This document shows positions 26,343 to 34,155 of a DNA stretch of 64,000 nucleotides, piece by piece. The DNA lies in contig CBIHOZ010000001.1 in NCBI GenBank assembly GCA_966211525.1, positions 1 to 64,000 of the forward strand, in the 5' to 3' direction. Under the pieces are notes generated by a model. It made no database searches, was not told the origin of the DNA, and saw only the letters and a program-made list of their open reading frames with translations. Both the position numbers and the translations under genes were made by a program. This stretch comes from Ohtaekwangia sp966211525. Lineage in GTDB: Bacteria > Bacteroidota > Bacteroidia > Cytophagales > Cyclobacteriaceae. How positions within the stretch are numbered: position 1 is the first letter of the stretch; every line of letters starts with the position of its first letter.

Positions 26343-27482
26343 TTACTTATTGTCCATCAACCCGCGGCCGCTTTTTTTAACATCACCTTTTTCCTTCAGT
26401 TCTTTGGCAATAACATCCAGAATTCCGTTGATGAACTGGCGACTTTTTGGTGTACTGTAGTTTTTAGATAATTCAATATACTCGTTAATAGTAACCTTTA
26501 CCGGTATACTGGGGAATTCCAGCAACTCTGCTATTGCCATCTCCAGAATCATACGGTCGGTAAGCGGTAAACGGTCCACCTCCCAATTTCGGGTGTTATT
26601 GGCTATCAGCTCTTTATACTTGTCGTCAAGGTTCGATGCCTTCTTGTATAACTTTTCGATAAACTCTTTGTCTTCATCCCAGTTTACGGATAAAGTGTGG
26701 AGTGTAAGTGTGGCTTGTGACTCACCATCAAACGACTTCACTGTTTTTTCCACCAGACCTTTTACAATTTCCTTGTCTTCAGCCCAGCGCAGTACTTCTT
26801 CTTCGAAGAATTCGTTGATGACAGTTTTACCCAGAATAACTTTTTTGAAAATGTGATTAACGAATTTTTTTTGATCGTCAGCGGTAGGACTTTTCTTGTC
26901 CAGGTACGCCAGGTATTCGTTATCCTGGCGGATCACATCGCGGAACCATCCCTTTACGCGATCGGCTTTGTCTTGCCAGTGGCGGCCAAGTTTGAGCGCA
27001 TCCTTCTTCAACTCCTCATGATTACGAAGCGCTGTGATCCATGCGTTGTTAACAAAATTCTTATGACTTACTTTTTTATCAGCTTCAGCAATTTCAGCAA
27101 AGGCCGGCAAGAGGCTGAGTACAGCAATGTAGTGATCGTAAATTCTTTCTACTTCGCTGATGAGGTTCTTCAAAAAGAAATCGCTGTCTTTATTGGATTG
27201 TTTCTCATAGAACTGGAAGCATTCATTAACCGTCTTTTTGATCTTTACGTCTTCGTGATCAACGCTGGTTTCGCCTTTCTTGAAGGCGCGTTCAAAAAGT
27301 TTGATACCAGTTTTCTTTTGCAGTGTTAAAGCGGCTTTATCCTGTACTTCCATCGAATTCAGATCCGGAGCAAACGCTTCACTTATCTTATCTATACACA
27401 ATTCATAGTTGGCATCTTTACATTGTTGCAATGCAAAGAGACTTTGCATCACTTTTATACGGAGACTTCTTCGGTTAAGCAT
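26343..27482 (-). CDS. nusB: Transcription antitermination factor NusB, long form
   Basis: 379 residues against about 140-150 for E. coli NusB. The NusB fold is split: the first helix (MLNRRSLRIKVMQSLFALQQ) is at the N-terminus and the remaining helices are at the C-terminus (LTDRMILEMAIAELLEF, VTINEYIELSKNYSTPKSRQ, INGILDVIAKEL). About 200 residues of charged helices lie between. Long NusB is a known Bacteroidota feature. NusB acts with NusE on boxA RNA in rRNA antitermination. The intervening region has no known role. Confidence 0.9.
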   Translation of the reverse strand: MLNRRSLRIKVMQSLFALQQCKDANYELCIDKISEAFAPDLNSMEVQDKAALTLQKKTGIKLFERAFKKGETSVDHEDVKIKKTVNECFQFYEKQSNKDSDFFLKNLISEVERIYDHYIAVLSLLPAFAEIAEADKKVSHKNFVNNAWITALRNHEELKKDALKLGRHWQDKADRVKGWFRDVIRQDNEYLAYLDKKSPTADDQKKFVNHIFKKVILGKTVINEFFEEEVLRWAEDKEIVKGLVEKTVKSFDGESQATLTLHTLSVNWDEDKEFIEKLYKKASNLDDKYKELIANNTRNWEVDRLPLTDRMILEMAIAELLEFPSIPVKVTINEYIELSKNYSTPKSRQFINGILDVIAKELKEKGDVKKSGRGLMDNK

Positions 27483-27514
27483 GATAAAGAACGAATGGTT
27501 TTAAAAACTGGCAG

Positions 27515-27545
27515 CAAAAATAACGTTTTGAAGTTCATAGTTCAA
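27515..27545 (-). promoter_or_regulatory. Promoter for nusB
   Basis: On the minus strand TTG at 27545-27543, 20 bases, then TATTTTTG at 27522-27515, a perfect -7. The transcript start is expected near 27510, about 28 bases before the nusB ATG. Confidence 0.6.
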
Positions 27546-27577
27546 GATTAAGTTACGCGATCATTACGTGATTATTG

Positions 27578-27585
27578 TAGCTTTG
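27578..27585 (+). promoter_or_regulatory. -7 box for the ABC exporter gene
   Basis: TAGCTTTG is a perfect TAnnTTTG on the plus strand, divergent from the nusB promoter. No -33 TTTG is seen. If used it would give a leader of about 135 bases containing the 27605-27665 inverted repeat. Confidence 0.35.
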
Positions 27586-27604
27586 CCTTCTTTGACCGTT
27601 AATC

Positions 27605-27665
27605 GTTAACCGTTATAAGTTAATCGTAAATACAGACCACTAACGGATAACTTATAACGGATAAC
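27605..27665. repeat. Imperfect inverted repeat built from GTTAAC/GATAAC words
   Basis: Two 25-base arms (27605-27629 and 27641-27665) match in reverse complement at 21 of 25 positions, with an uninterrupted 13-bp core (CCGTTATAAGTTA at 27610-27622). The 11-base loop is ATACAGACCAC. The arms are iterations of words such as CGTTAA, CGTTATAA and ACGGATAAC. Confidence 0.7.
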
Positions 27666-27724
27666 GGAAAGCGGAACTATTGAACAAATATTTCGTTTTA
27701 CCGACAGCCACCAAATTTTACTGC

Positions 27725-29515
27725 ATGCGCGAACTGAAGTATCTTAATAAATACCTATTCAAGTATAAGTGGCATCTCATCCTCGGAACCATCTTTGTTA
27801 TACTCTCCAATATTTTCCAGATCATTCCGGCTCAACTGGTTCGCGACTCTATTGATCTTGTTGTTGATAACATACGACTCTATAAGTCGATGGAGGGAAC
27901 CGGTGTGCAACAGAATTTCTTTAAAGTATTTGCGTTCGGTATACTGATCTATGCCGGGTTGATTTTAGTCATGGCATTTCTGCGCGGAATCTTTCTATAC
28001 TTCGTGCGCCAGACGCTCATCGTGATGTCGCGCCTCATTGAATTTGATTTGAAGAACGAGGTGTTCGAACATTACCAGACACTGCCACTCAGCTTTTACC
28101 GAAGAAACAATACCGGTGATTTAATGAACCGGATCTCCGAAGATGTAAGTCGCGTGCGCATGTACCTCGGCCCTGCTATCATGTACGGACTAACACTCAT
28201 CACTTTATTTCTGATGCTGATACCCATCATGTTCAGTATCAGTGTAAAGCTTACCTGGTATGCACTCAGTCCGCTGCCGTTACTTTCATTAAGTATATTT
28301 CTGGTGAACAATATAATTGAGAGACGGTCAGAAGAAATTCAACGTCATCAGTCAAGACTCTCAACGTTTGTGCAGGAAGCGTTTAGCGGTATACGCGTGT
28401 TGAAATCTTTTAACCGCGAAGAGGAGTCTGTCGGTAAATTCGAAAAAGCTACCGATGCCTATAAACATCAATCGCTGAAGCTCACGAAAATGCAATCGCT
28501 GTTCTTCCCGATCATTATGGGGCTTGTGGGTATCAGTACTATACTCACGGTATATGCAGGAAGCACCGAAGTGATCAACGGTAATCTTACCTTCGGAAAT
28601 ATAGCGGAGTTTATCATTTACGTAAACTTGCTGACATGGCCGGTAACATCGCTTGGCTGGACGAGCAGCCTGGTGCAGCGTGCCGAAGCTTCCCAAAAAC
28701 GCATCAACGAATTTCTCAATACCAAAACCAACATCACTTCTGAAAGAGACCTGGTTCGTGAGATCAGTGGTAAAGTTGAATTCAAGGATGTAACCTTTAC
28801 GTATCCGGATACGGGTATAAAAGCGCTGAAGAATATTTCTTTCACTATAAATCCCGGAGAATCACTGGCTATTATTGGCACAACGGGTTCTGGTAAAAGT
28901 ACAGTGTCAAATTTAGTGTCGCGCCTGTACGATGTACGTGAAGGTGAGATACGCATTGATGATATACCGATTCGCGACTATAATTTAACATCACTGCGCA
29001 GTCAGATAGGCTATGTGCCGCAGGATGTATTTCTTTTCAGTGATACTATTTTTCATAATATAGGCTTTGGTATAAAAGAACCCGATCGCGAAAAAGTTAT
29101 ACAAGCTGCTAAAGATGCCGATGTATACCATAATATAATGGAATTTCCGCAGGGATTTGAAACCCGTGTTGGTGAGCGTGGCATTACTCTTTCCGGTGGT
29201 CAAAAACAACGTGTATCTATAGCGCGGGCGGTTGTACGCGAACCTAAAATATTAATGCTGGATGATGCGCTCTCTGCCGTAGATACAAAAACCGAGAACA
29301 ACATTCTGAACAGCATGCGCAGAATTATGAAGGGGAGAACCACCATCATTATCTCGCATCGTGTCTCATCAGCAAAACTCGCCAACCGTATTCTGGTATT
29401 GGTAGACGGATTGGTAGTAGAAGAAGGAACACATGAATCCTTAATCGAACAAAACGGCTTCTACAAAGACCTGTACGAAAAGCAAGTACAGATGGAGGAA
29501 GAATCCAGAGAGTAG
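27725..29515 (+). CDS. ABC half-exporter with degenerate ATP site
   Basis: 596 residues from the ATG at 27725 (MRELKYLNKYLFK); the frame opens earlier at a TTG. Six-helix transmembrane domain, then NBD with Walker A GTTGSGKST, canonical signature LSGGQKQR and H-loop IISHRVSS. The catalytic glutamate after Walker B is aspartate (ILMLDDALS, GAT codons at 29261-29266). Such a change marks the degenerate subunit of heterodimeric exporters such as TM287/288 or BmrCD. The gene at 30973-32745 has the complementary features. No substrate can be assigned. Confidence 0.93.
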   Translation: MRELKYLNKYLFKYKWHLILGTIFVILSNIFQIIPAQLVRDSIDLVVDNIRLYKSMEGTGVQQNFFKVFAFGILIYAGLILVMAFLRGIFLYFVRQTLIVMSRLIEFDLKNEVFEHYQTLPLSFYRRNNTGDLMNRISEDVSRVRMYLGPAIMYGLTLITLFLMLIPIMFSISVKLTWYALSPLPLLSLSIFLVNNIIERRSEEIQRHQSRLSTFVQEAFSGIRVLKSFNREEESVGKFEKATDAYKHQSLKLTKMQSLFFPIIMGLVGISTILTVYAGSTEVINGNLTFGNIAEFIIYVNLLTWPVTSLGWTSSLVQRAEASQKRINEFLNTKTNITSERDLVREISGKVEFKDVTFTYPDTGIKALKNISFTINPGESLAIIGTTGSGKSTVSNLVSRLYDVREGEIRIDDIPIRDYNLTSLRSQIGYVPQDVFLFSDTIFHNIGFGIKEPDREKVIQAAKDADVYHNIMEFPQGFETRVGERGITLSGGQKQRVSIARAVVREPKILMLDDALSAVDTKTENNILNSMRRIMKGRTTIIISHRVSSAKLANRILVLVDGLVVEEGTHESLIEQNGFYKDLYEKQVQMEEESRE

Positions 29516-29538
29516 ATTCTTATATACTTTGGTATTTA

Positions 29539-29566
29539 ATCTGCGTCCATCCGCGAAATCTGCGGG
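29539..29566. repeat. Three iterations of an ATCTGCG-type word
   Basis: ATCTGCGTCC, ATCCGCGAA and ATCTGCGGG follow each other between the convergent ends of the ABC gene and the barrel gene. It resembles short ATCTGCG-rich intergenic repeats that I recall from several bacterial genomes, but I cannot verify this here. Confidence 0.5.
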
Positions 29567-29574
29567 AGATAAAA

Positions 29575-30153
29575 TCAGAAATTAAACCGCGCTCCCGTTC
29601 CTGCAAATAACCGCAGTGTAAGCCGGTCTACCAGTTCAAGCTGAAGACTGGTTTCTGCAAACAAAGTTACCGGCACATCTTCAAAAGTATATTCAGCACC
29701 AAATATACCTTCCGGACCAAAATCGAAATCGGTACGTTCATCGTGCATATACATATTATTATTGTTTGGATCACGATACCAGTAATCCACCTTGGCAAGT
29801 TTCATCACGGCACCTGGTCCCCAATACCACTGAAATTTTCCTTCTACATCCGACACATCAAAGTCATGCTGAAATAACAAACGTGCCTGCAGATATACCA
29901 CGCTGCTTACATCTACTGACTCGTAGTTATAGTTATCATACTTGTTCATATGCTTGAACGCGTTACGATAGTAGCGCTTGTCAGAATTTTTGAACGCAGA
30001 TCCCAGCCCGAACTCAACGGCTTTATCGTTGGAGAGGTAACGTTTATAAGTTATACCTGCAGGAAGACCAAGGCGAACACCAATACCTTGTTGCTGCGCA
30101 TAGGTAGTTGCTGCGGCAGCTATCAATACTATAATTACCACGAAGTGTTTCAT
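29575..30153 (-). CDS. Outer-membrane barrel-like protein, paralogue 2
   Basis: 192 residues. Signal peptide MKHFVVIIVLIAAAATTYAQ, then alternating short beta strands rich in aromatic and Gly residues ending in a Phe (FAGTGARFNF), as in outer-membrane barrels. The first strand region (GIGVRLGLPAGITYKRYLS) aligns with GIGVKFGDPFAFTYKYYAN of the gene just upstream, so the pair are paralogues. Function unknown. It starts 22 bases after that gene and probably shares its transcript. Confidence 0.78.
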   Translation of the reverse strand: MKHFVVIIVLIAAAATTYAQQQGIGVRLGLPAGITYKRYLSNDKAVEFGLGSAFKNSDKRYYRNAFKHMNKYDNYNYESVDVSSVVYLQARLLFQHDFDVSDVEGKFQWYWGPGAVMKLAKVDYWYRDPNNNNMYMHDERTDFDFGPEGIFGAEYTFEDVPVTLFAETSLQLELVDRLTLRLFAGTGARFNF

Positions 30154-30174
30154 ATCTGATAAGAGTCTTGTTTT

Positions 30175-30915
30175 CTAAAATATATAGCGTAATCCAACAC
30201 CGCCTTCGGCCCGGCTCCATCCCGGATCGAGTTGTACATCGGTAAAATACTCAAGTTCCATAAAGGCCGATATCGGCAATTGAAAGTATGAGTACTCAAT
30301 GCCAATCACAGCCTGTGGCCCTTGTGTAAAACGCGATACGGTAAAGTTACCGATCGTGTTCGTACCATTCGGATTGGTAATATCAGTTTCTTCATATATA
30401 TAATCATACCTGATCTTGGAGTACTTCCATTCCCAGCCGGCACCTACATAAAACTGAAGACCTTGTGAAATTATTTTAGCATCGATGTGATAAAGTAGTT
30501 TTAATTCACCGATGAAATCTGATTTTACAGAATGCGTGAGGTAACGTACAGATGCTCCCTGCGAGAGGGTGTCTTGCCGGTATGATGTAAAGCGTTCGCG
30601 AAAATATCGGTTGTATAAACCACTGGCGGGTTTACCAATATCGGCTGCTATAGCAAAATTTTTATTGGCGTAATACTTATAGGTGAAGGCAAACGGATCG
30701 CCAAATTTCACCCCAATACCGTGATATGGATATTTACTTTTGTCGAATACAGGACAAACTATTTTAGCCTTGTTGCCCCGAACACGCGCACCGTTGCTAT
30801 AGCGCTCGCGGGTATACATACTCTTCCCTCTGTTCTGTGCGTACAACGTTTCCGTAAACGTGCAGGCAACAAGCAGGCAAAAAATGGATAGAGCTATAGT
30901 GTTTTTGAAAAGCAT
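30175..30915 (-). CDS. Outer-membrane barrel-like protein, paralogue 1
   Basis: 246 residues. Signal peptide ending near TETLYAQ, then a basic stretch (RGKSMYTRERYSNGARVRGN) and a beta-rich region ending in the C-terminal Phe (GGVGLRYIF), typical of outer-membrane barrels. The strand GIGVKFGDPFAFTYKYYAN is shared with the next gene. It sits between two convergent ABC half-exporters. It could be a porin-like partner of the export system, but this is only suggested by position. Confidence 0.78.
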   Translation of the reverse strand: MLFKNTIALSIFCLLVACTFTETLYAQNRGKSMYTRERYSNGARVRGNKAKIVCPVFDKSKYPYHGIGVKFGDPFAFTYKYYANKNFAIAADIGKPASGLYNRYFRERFTSYRQDTLSQGASVRYLTHSVKSDFIGELKLLYHIDAKIISQGLQFYVGAGWEWKYSKIRYDYIYEETDITNPNGTNTIGNFTVSRFTQGPQAVIGIEYSYFQLPISAFMELEYFTDVQLDPGWSRAEGGVGLRYIF

Positions 30916-30920
30916 TACGG

Positions 30921-30928
30921 CAAATATA
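30921..30928 (-). promoter_or_regulatory. -7 box five bases before the barrel gene
   Basis: The minus strand reads TATATTTG, five bases before the ATG at 30915, as at the TonB receptor. No -33 TTTG is seen at normal spacing. Confidence 0.3.
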
Positions 30929-30972
30929 ACTGTTTTGCCGTGTACACATAAAATACAAAGTCGAAGGGTGCA

Positions 30973-32745
30973 TCAAACAAACTCTTTATACTGCATCTTG
31001 TGGAGTTGGGCGTAATACCCCTCCTGCAGCAGCAGCTCATCGTGGCGGCCAATTTCTTTTATCTCGCCATGATCGAGCACAATGATCTTATCCGCTTTCT
31101 GGATGGTAGATAACCGGTGTGCTATAACGATAGACGTTCGGCCGCTCATCATTTTTACAATAGCTTGCTGAATGAGTTCCTCCGTTTCACTGTCAACAGA
31201 CGAAGTGGCTTCATCCAACACTAATATTTTTGGATTGAATACCATAGCCCGGATGAAGGATATAAGTTGACGTTGTCCCACAGATAACGTGGCACCTCGC
31301 TCCATAACATTATAAGAATGTTTACCAGGAAGACGTTCAATGAATTTGCGTGCACCCACCAGGTCTGCAGCATGCCATACCATCTCTTCTGTTACTTCCG
31401 GGTTGCCCAACGTAATGTTGTTTAAGATGGTATCGGAGAAGAGAAATACATCCTGTAGTACTACCCCTATATTTTTGCGCAATGTTCCAAGTTCGTATTG
31501 CTTGAGGTCACGGCCATCTACCTGTATAGACCCTTTGTTGATTTCGTAAAAGCGATTCAACAGGTTAATGATGGATGATTTACCGGCACCTGTAGCGCCC
31601 ACTAATGCCACCGTCTCTCCCGGACGAATGTGGAGGTTAATATCTTTCAATACATAATCAGGCTCATTATAGGCGAACCATACGTGATCGAATTTTACAT
31701 CTCCCTGAATGTGTTCCGGTATATATTTACCGTCTTCCTGCACGTGTTCTTTTTCATCCAGCAAATTCATTATACGCGATGAGCTTACAATACCCATTTG
31801 AAGTGTATTGTACCGATCGGCAATCATACGAATGGGGCGGAAGAACATCTGCACGTACATGATAAAGGCAATGAGCTTACCAATTGTTATACCCGTTTCT
31901 TCATAGTGAATTATACCTTTGGCACCATACCATACCAACAGACCTATACCGGCAGCTGCAATGATCTCGGCAACGGGATAGTATATAGAGTAATACAGTA
32001 CAGATCTCAGGTTTGACTGCTTATGTTCTTCGTTGATCTCTTTGAATTTTTCGAATTCTCTTTTTTCACTCCCGAAGATCTGCACGATGTTCATGCCGGT
32101 AATGTGTTCCTGCACAAAGGTGTTGAGGTTCGCTACAGCGTTGCGTACTTCATTAAAGGCAACTTTTATTTTCTCTTTGAATACGTACGTACTGATAAGC
32201 AGTAGAGGTAACGTTGACAAACTAAGCAACGCCAGTCGCCAATCCTGGTAGAACATAAATCCAAGAATAAAAATAATCTGCAACAGATCGCCAGCCATTG
32301 CAGCAAGACCTTCGCTGAAAACATCGGCCAGTGTCTCAACATCCGATATAGTGCGTGTAACAAGGCGGCCAATAGGAGTCTTGTCAAAAAACTTTAACCG
32401 CAGGCTTATGATGTGCTGGTATAGTTTCATGCGTATATCGCGGATCACCTGCTGACCAAGCCATCCGGATATATAGGTATGAAAGTATTGCGCAATGGAG
32501 TTGATGACAAGAAGCACCATCAGCAATATCATCATGCGTACCATGGCATCGTAATTACCAAAGGCAACATCATGATCTAACGTATACTGAATGAGAATAG
32601 GACGTGTTGGCGCCAGTACACCCAGCACCAGGGTAAGCACGATCACCAAAATGAAGCGAACTTTATACGGTTTTACAAACTTCATCAGCCGGTTAAGTAC
32701 TGACCAGTCGATAATATTTCCGCTGCTTACTTTCTCTTTCTCCAC
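30973..32745 (-). CDS. ABC half-exporter with non-canonical signature
   Basis: 590 residues from a GTG at 32745. Six-helix transmembrane domain, then NBD with Walker A GATGAGKSS. The signature is LSVGQRQL instead of LSGGQ, and Walker B keeps its glutamate (ILVLDEATSS, GAA at 31210-31212). The mix of an altered signature with an intact glutamate is the hallmark of the BmrD/TM288-type partner in heterodimeric exporters, complementing the Asp-containing subunit at 27725. No substrate is deducible. Confidence 0.93.
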   Translation of the reverse strand: MEKEKVSSGNIIDWSVLNRLMKFVKPYKVRFILVIVLTLVLGVLAPTRPILIQYTLDHDVAFGNYDAMVRMMILLMVLLVINSIAQYFHTYISGWLGQQVIRDIRMKLYQHIISLRLKFFDKTPIGRLVTRTISDVETLADVFSEGLAAMAGDLLQIIFILGFMFYQDWRLALLSLSTLPLLLISTYVFKEKIKVAFNEVRNAVANLNTFVQEHITGMNIVQIFGSEKREFEKFKEINEEHKQSNLRSVLYYSIYYPVAEIIAAAGIGLLVWYGAKGIIHYEETGITIGKLIAFIMYVQMFFRPIRMIADRYNTLQMGIVSSSRIMNLLDEKEHVQEDGKYIPEHIQGDVKFDHVWFAYNEPDYVLKDINLHIRPGETVALVGATGAGKSSIINLLNRFYEINKGSIQVDGRDLKQYELGTLRKNIGVVLQDVFLFSDTILNNITLGNPEVTEEMVWHAADLVGARKFIERLPGKHSYNVMERGATLSVGQRQLISFIRAMVFNPKILVLDEATSSVDSETEELIQQAIVKMMSGRTSIVIAHRLSTIQKADKIIVLDHGEIKEIGRHDELLLQEGYYAQLHKMQYKEFV

Positions 32746-32863
32746 GGTGGTTTGGGGATTTTACAATGCTATGGCTTTCCGGGTGAACGTTGAATGAAGA
32801 CAACTTGTTCGGCCCTGTCCCGCAATATTTTTAAAACGTCACTATATACTTTACAGGTACTCG

Positions 32864-34102
32864 TTATGCCGTTGCTCTGTAGTACATAACAGACGAATTG
32901 CTTTCTTTCAGAATATCACCGGCAACACGTTTGATGTCATCCGTTGTTACGGCGTTGATCTTTGCGCCTTCTTCATTCACCAGGTTTGCATCGCCCGAAA
33001 GTTTGGAGAATGCCAGGTTCATGGCGCGGTTCATTACTTCCATCTCACCAAACTCCAGTGTAGACTCTGCCTGGTTCTTTACTTTTTCAAGTTCAGCTGT
33101 GGCTACACCATCGGCTACAACCTGTTTTAATATAGTCTCAACTTCGTGTTCGGCATCTTCTATAGATATACCATCTTTAATGCGACCGCTTACAACCAGC
33201 AGACCCGGATCGATAGTACCCATTACAAACGAAGATATAGAAGTAAATATCTCTTTCTCTTTAACAAGTTGCTGGTAGAGGCGGCTCGATTGCCCGCGAC
33301 TTAATATATCACTGAGTAAATCAATGGCATAGTAATCATCATGAAAACGCCCGGGCATGTGCCATGCTTTATAGAGTGCATTGGCGGGTACTTTCGCGTG
33401 TACTTCCAGCGATCGCTTTTGTGTTTGTGCCGGCTCGCTCGCGAGTTTGCGCTGTCTTGTTTTTCCGGAAGGTATAGGACCAAACCATTTTTCAGCAAGT
33501 GCCTTTACCTGCGCTAAAGTTACATGACCAGCCACTACCAGTATAGCATTGCTGGGTACATAATGTGTAAAGAAAAAATCCTTTACATCTTCCATGGTAG
33601 CATTTTCAATGTGGCTTATCTCTTTACCGATAGTTGCCCATTGATACGGATGTTGCTGATACGCCAGTGGACGAAGTTTCAACCACACATCTCCATAGGG
33701 TTGATTGAGATAGCGTTGTTTGAATTCTTCTACCACAACCTTACGCTGTACTTCCAATGCTTTCGGATCGAATGAAAGACTGAGCATACGATCACTCTCC
33801 AGCCAGAAACCTGTCTCCAGGTTGGCAGCTGGTAACGTCAGGTAATAGTTGGTGATGTCGGTGTTGGTAAACGCGTTGTTCTCACCGCCTACGCGTTGCA
33901 GTGGTTCGTCATAACTCGGAATGTTTACCGAGCCTCCAAACATTAAATGTTCGAAGAGGTGAGCAAAGCCCGTCTTGTCTGGCCGCTCATCACGAGAACC
34001 GACATCGTATAAAATATTCATCACGGCAATCTGAACCGTTGGGTCTTCGTGCACAATTACGCGCAAGCCGTTATCTAATGTAAATTCCTGAAAGTTGATC
34101 AT
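32864..34102 (-). CDS. M16 family zinc metallopeptidase
   Basis: 412 residues. The inverted zinc motif HxxEH is HLFEH at 48-52, and the third ligand glutamate lies in VVVEEFKQRYLNQPYG about 75 residues later. The C-terminal half is the second, inactive M16 domain. No signal peptide is seen. Members degrade peptides, and PqqL-like ones act in iron uptake from plant ferredoxin, but this one cannot be assigned. It lies immediately downstream of the HK gene on the same strand. Confidence 0.93.
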   Translation of the reverse strand: MINFQEFTLDNGLRVIVHEDPTVQIAVMNILYDVGSRDERPDKTGFAHLFEHLMFGGSVNIPSYDEPLQRVGGENNAFTNTDITNYYLTLPAANLETGFWLESDRMLSLSFDPKALEVQRKVVVEEFKQRYLNQPYGDVWLKLRPLAYQQHPYQWATIGKEISHIENATMEDVKDFFFTHYVPSNAILVVAGHVTLAQVKALAEKWFGPIPSGKTRQRKLASEPAQTQKRSLEVHAKVPANALYKAWHMPGRFHDDYYAIDLLSDILSRGQSSRLYQQLVKEKEIFTSISSFVMGTIDPGLLVVSGRIKDGISIEDAEHEVETILKQVVADGVATAELEKVKNQAESTLEFGEMEVMNRAMNLAFSKLSGDANLVNEEGAKINAVTTDDIKRVAGDILKESNSSVMYYRATA

Positions 34103-34109
34103 GTGGGTT

Positions 34110-34117
34110 CAAAAATA
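34110..34117 (-). promoter_or_regulatory. -7 box for the M16 peptidase
   Basis: The minus strand has TATTTTTG, a perfect -7, with a seven-base gap before the ATG at 34102. No -33 TTTG at normal spacing is seen. Confidence 0.35.
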
Positions 34118-34135
34118 GCAAGATCAATTGATTTT

Positions 34136-34153
34136 GATAATGATAAAAATATC
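34136..34153. promoter_or_regulatory. Fur-box-like sequence
   Basis: GATAATGATAAAAATATC contains 11 consecutive bases of the classic Fur box (GATAATGATAA), just upstream of the M16 -7 box. The second half is weak. Bacteroidota regulators need not use this E. coli sequence, so this is tentative. Confidence 0.25.
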
Positions 34154-34155
34154 TG

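Noticed and set aside
26853..27329. 158-codon plus-strand open frame
   Set aside because: Antisense to nusB; a shadow of the charged helical region.
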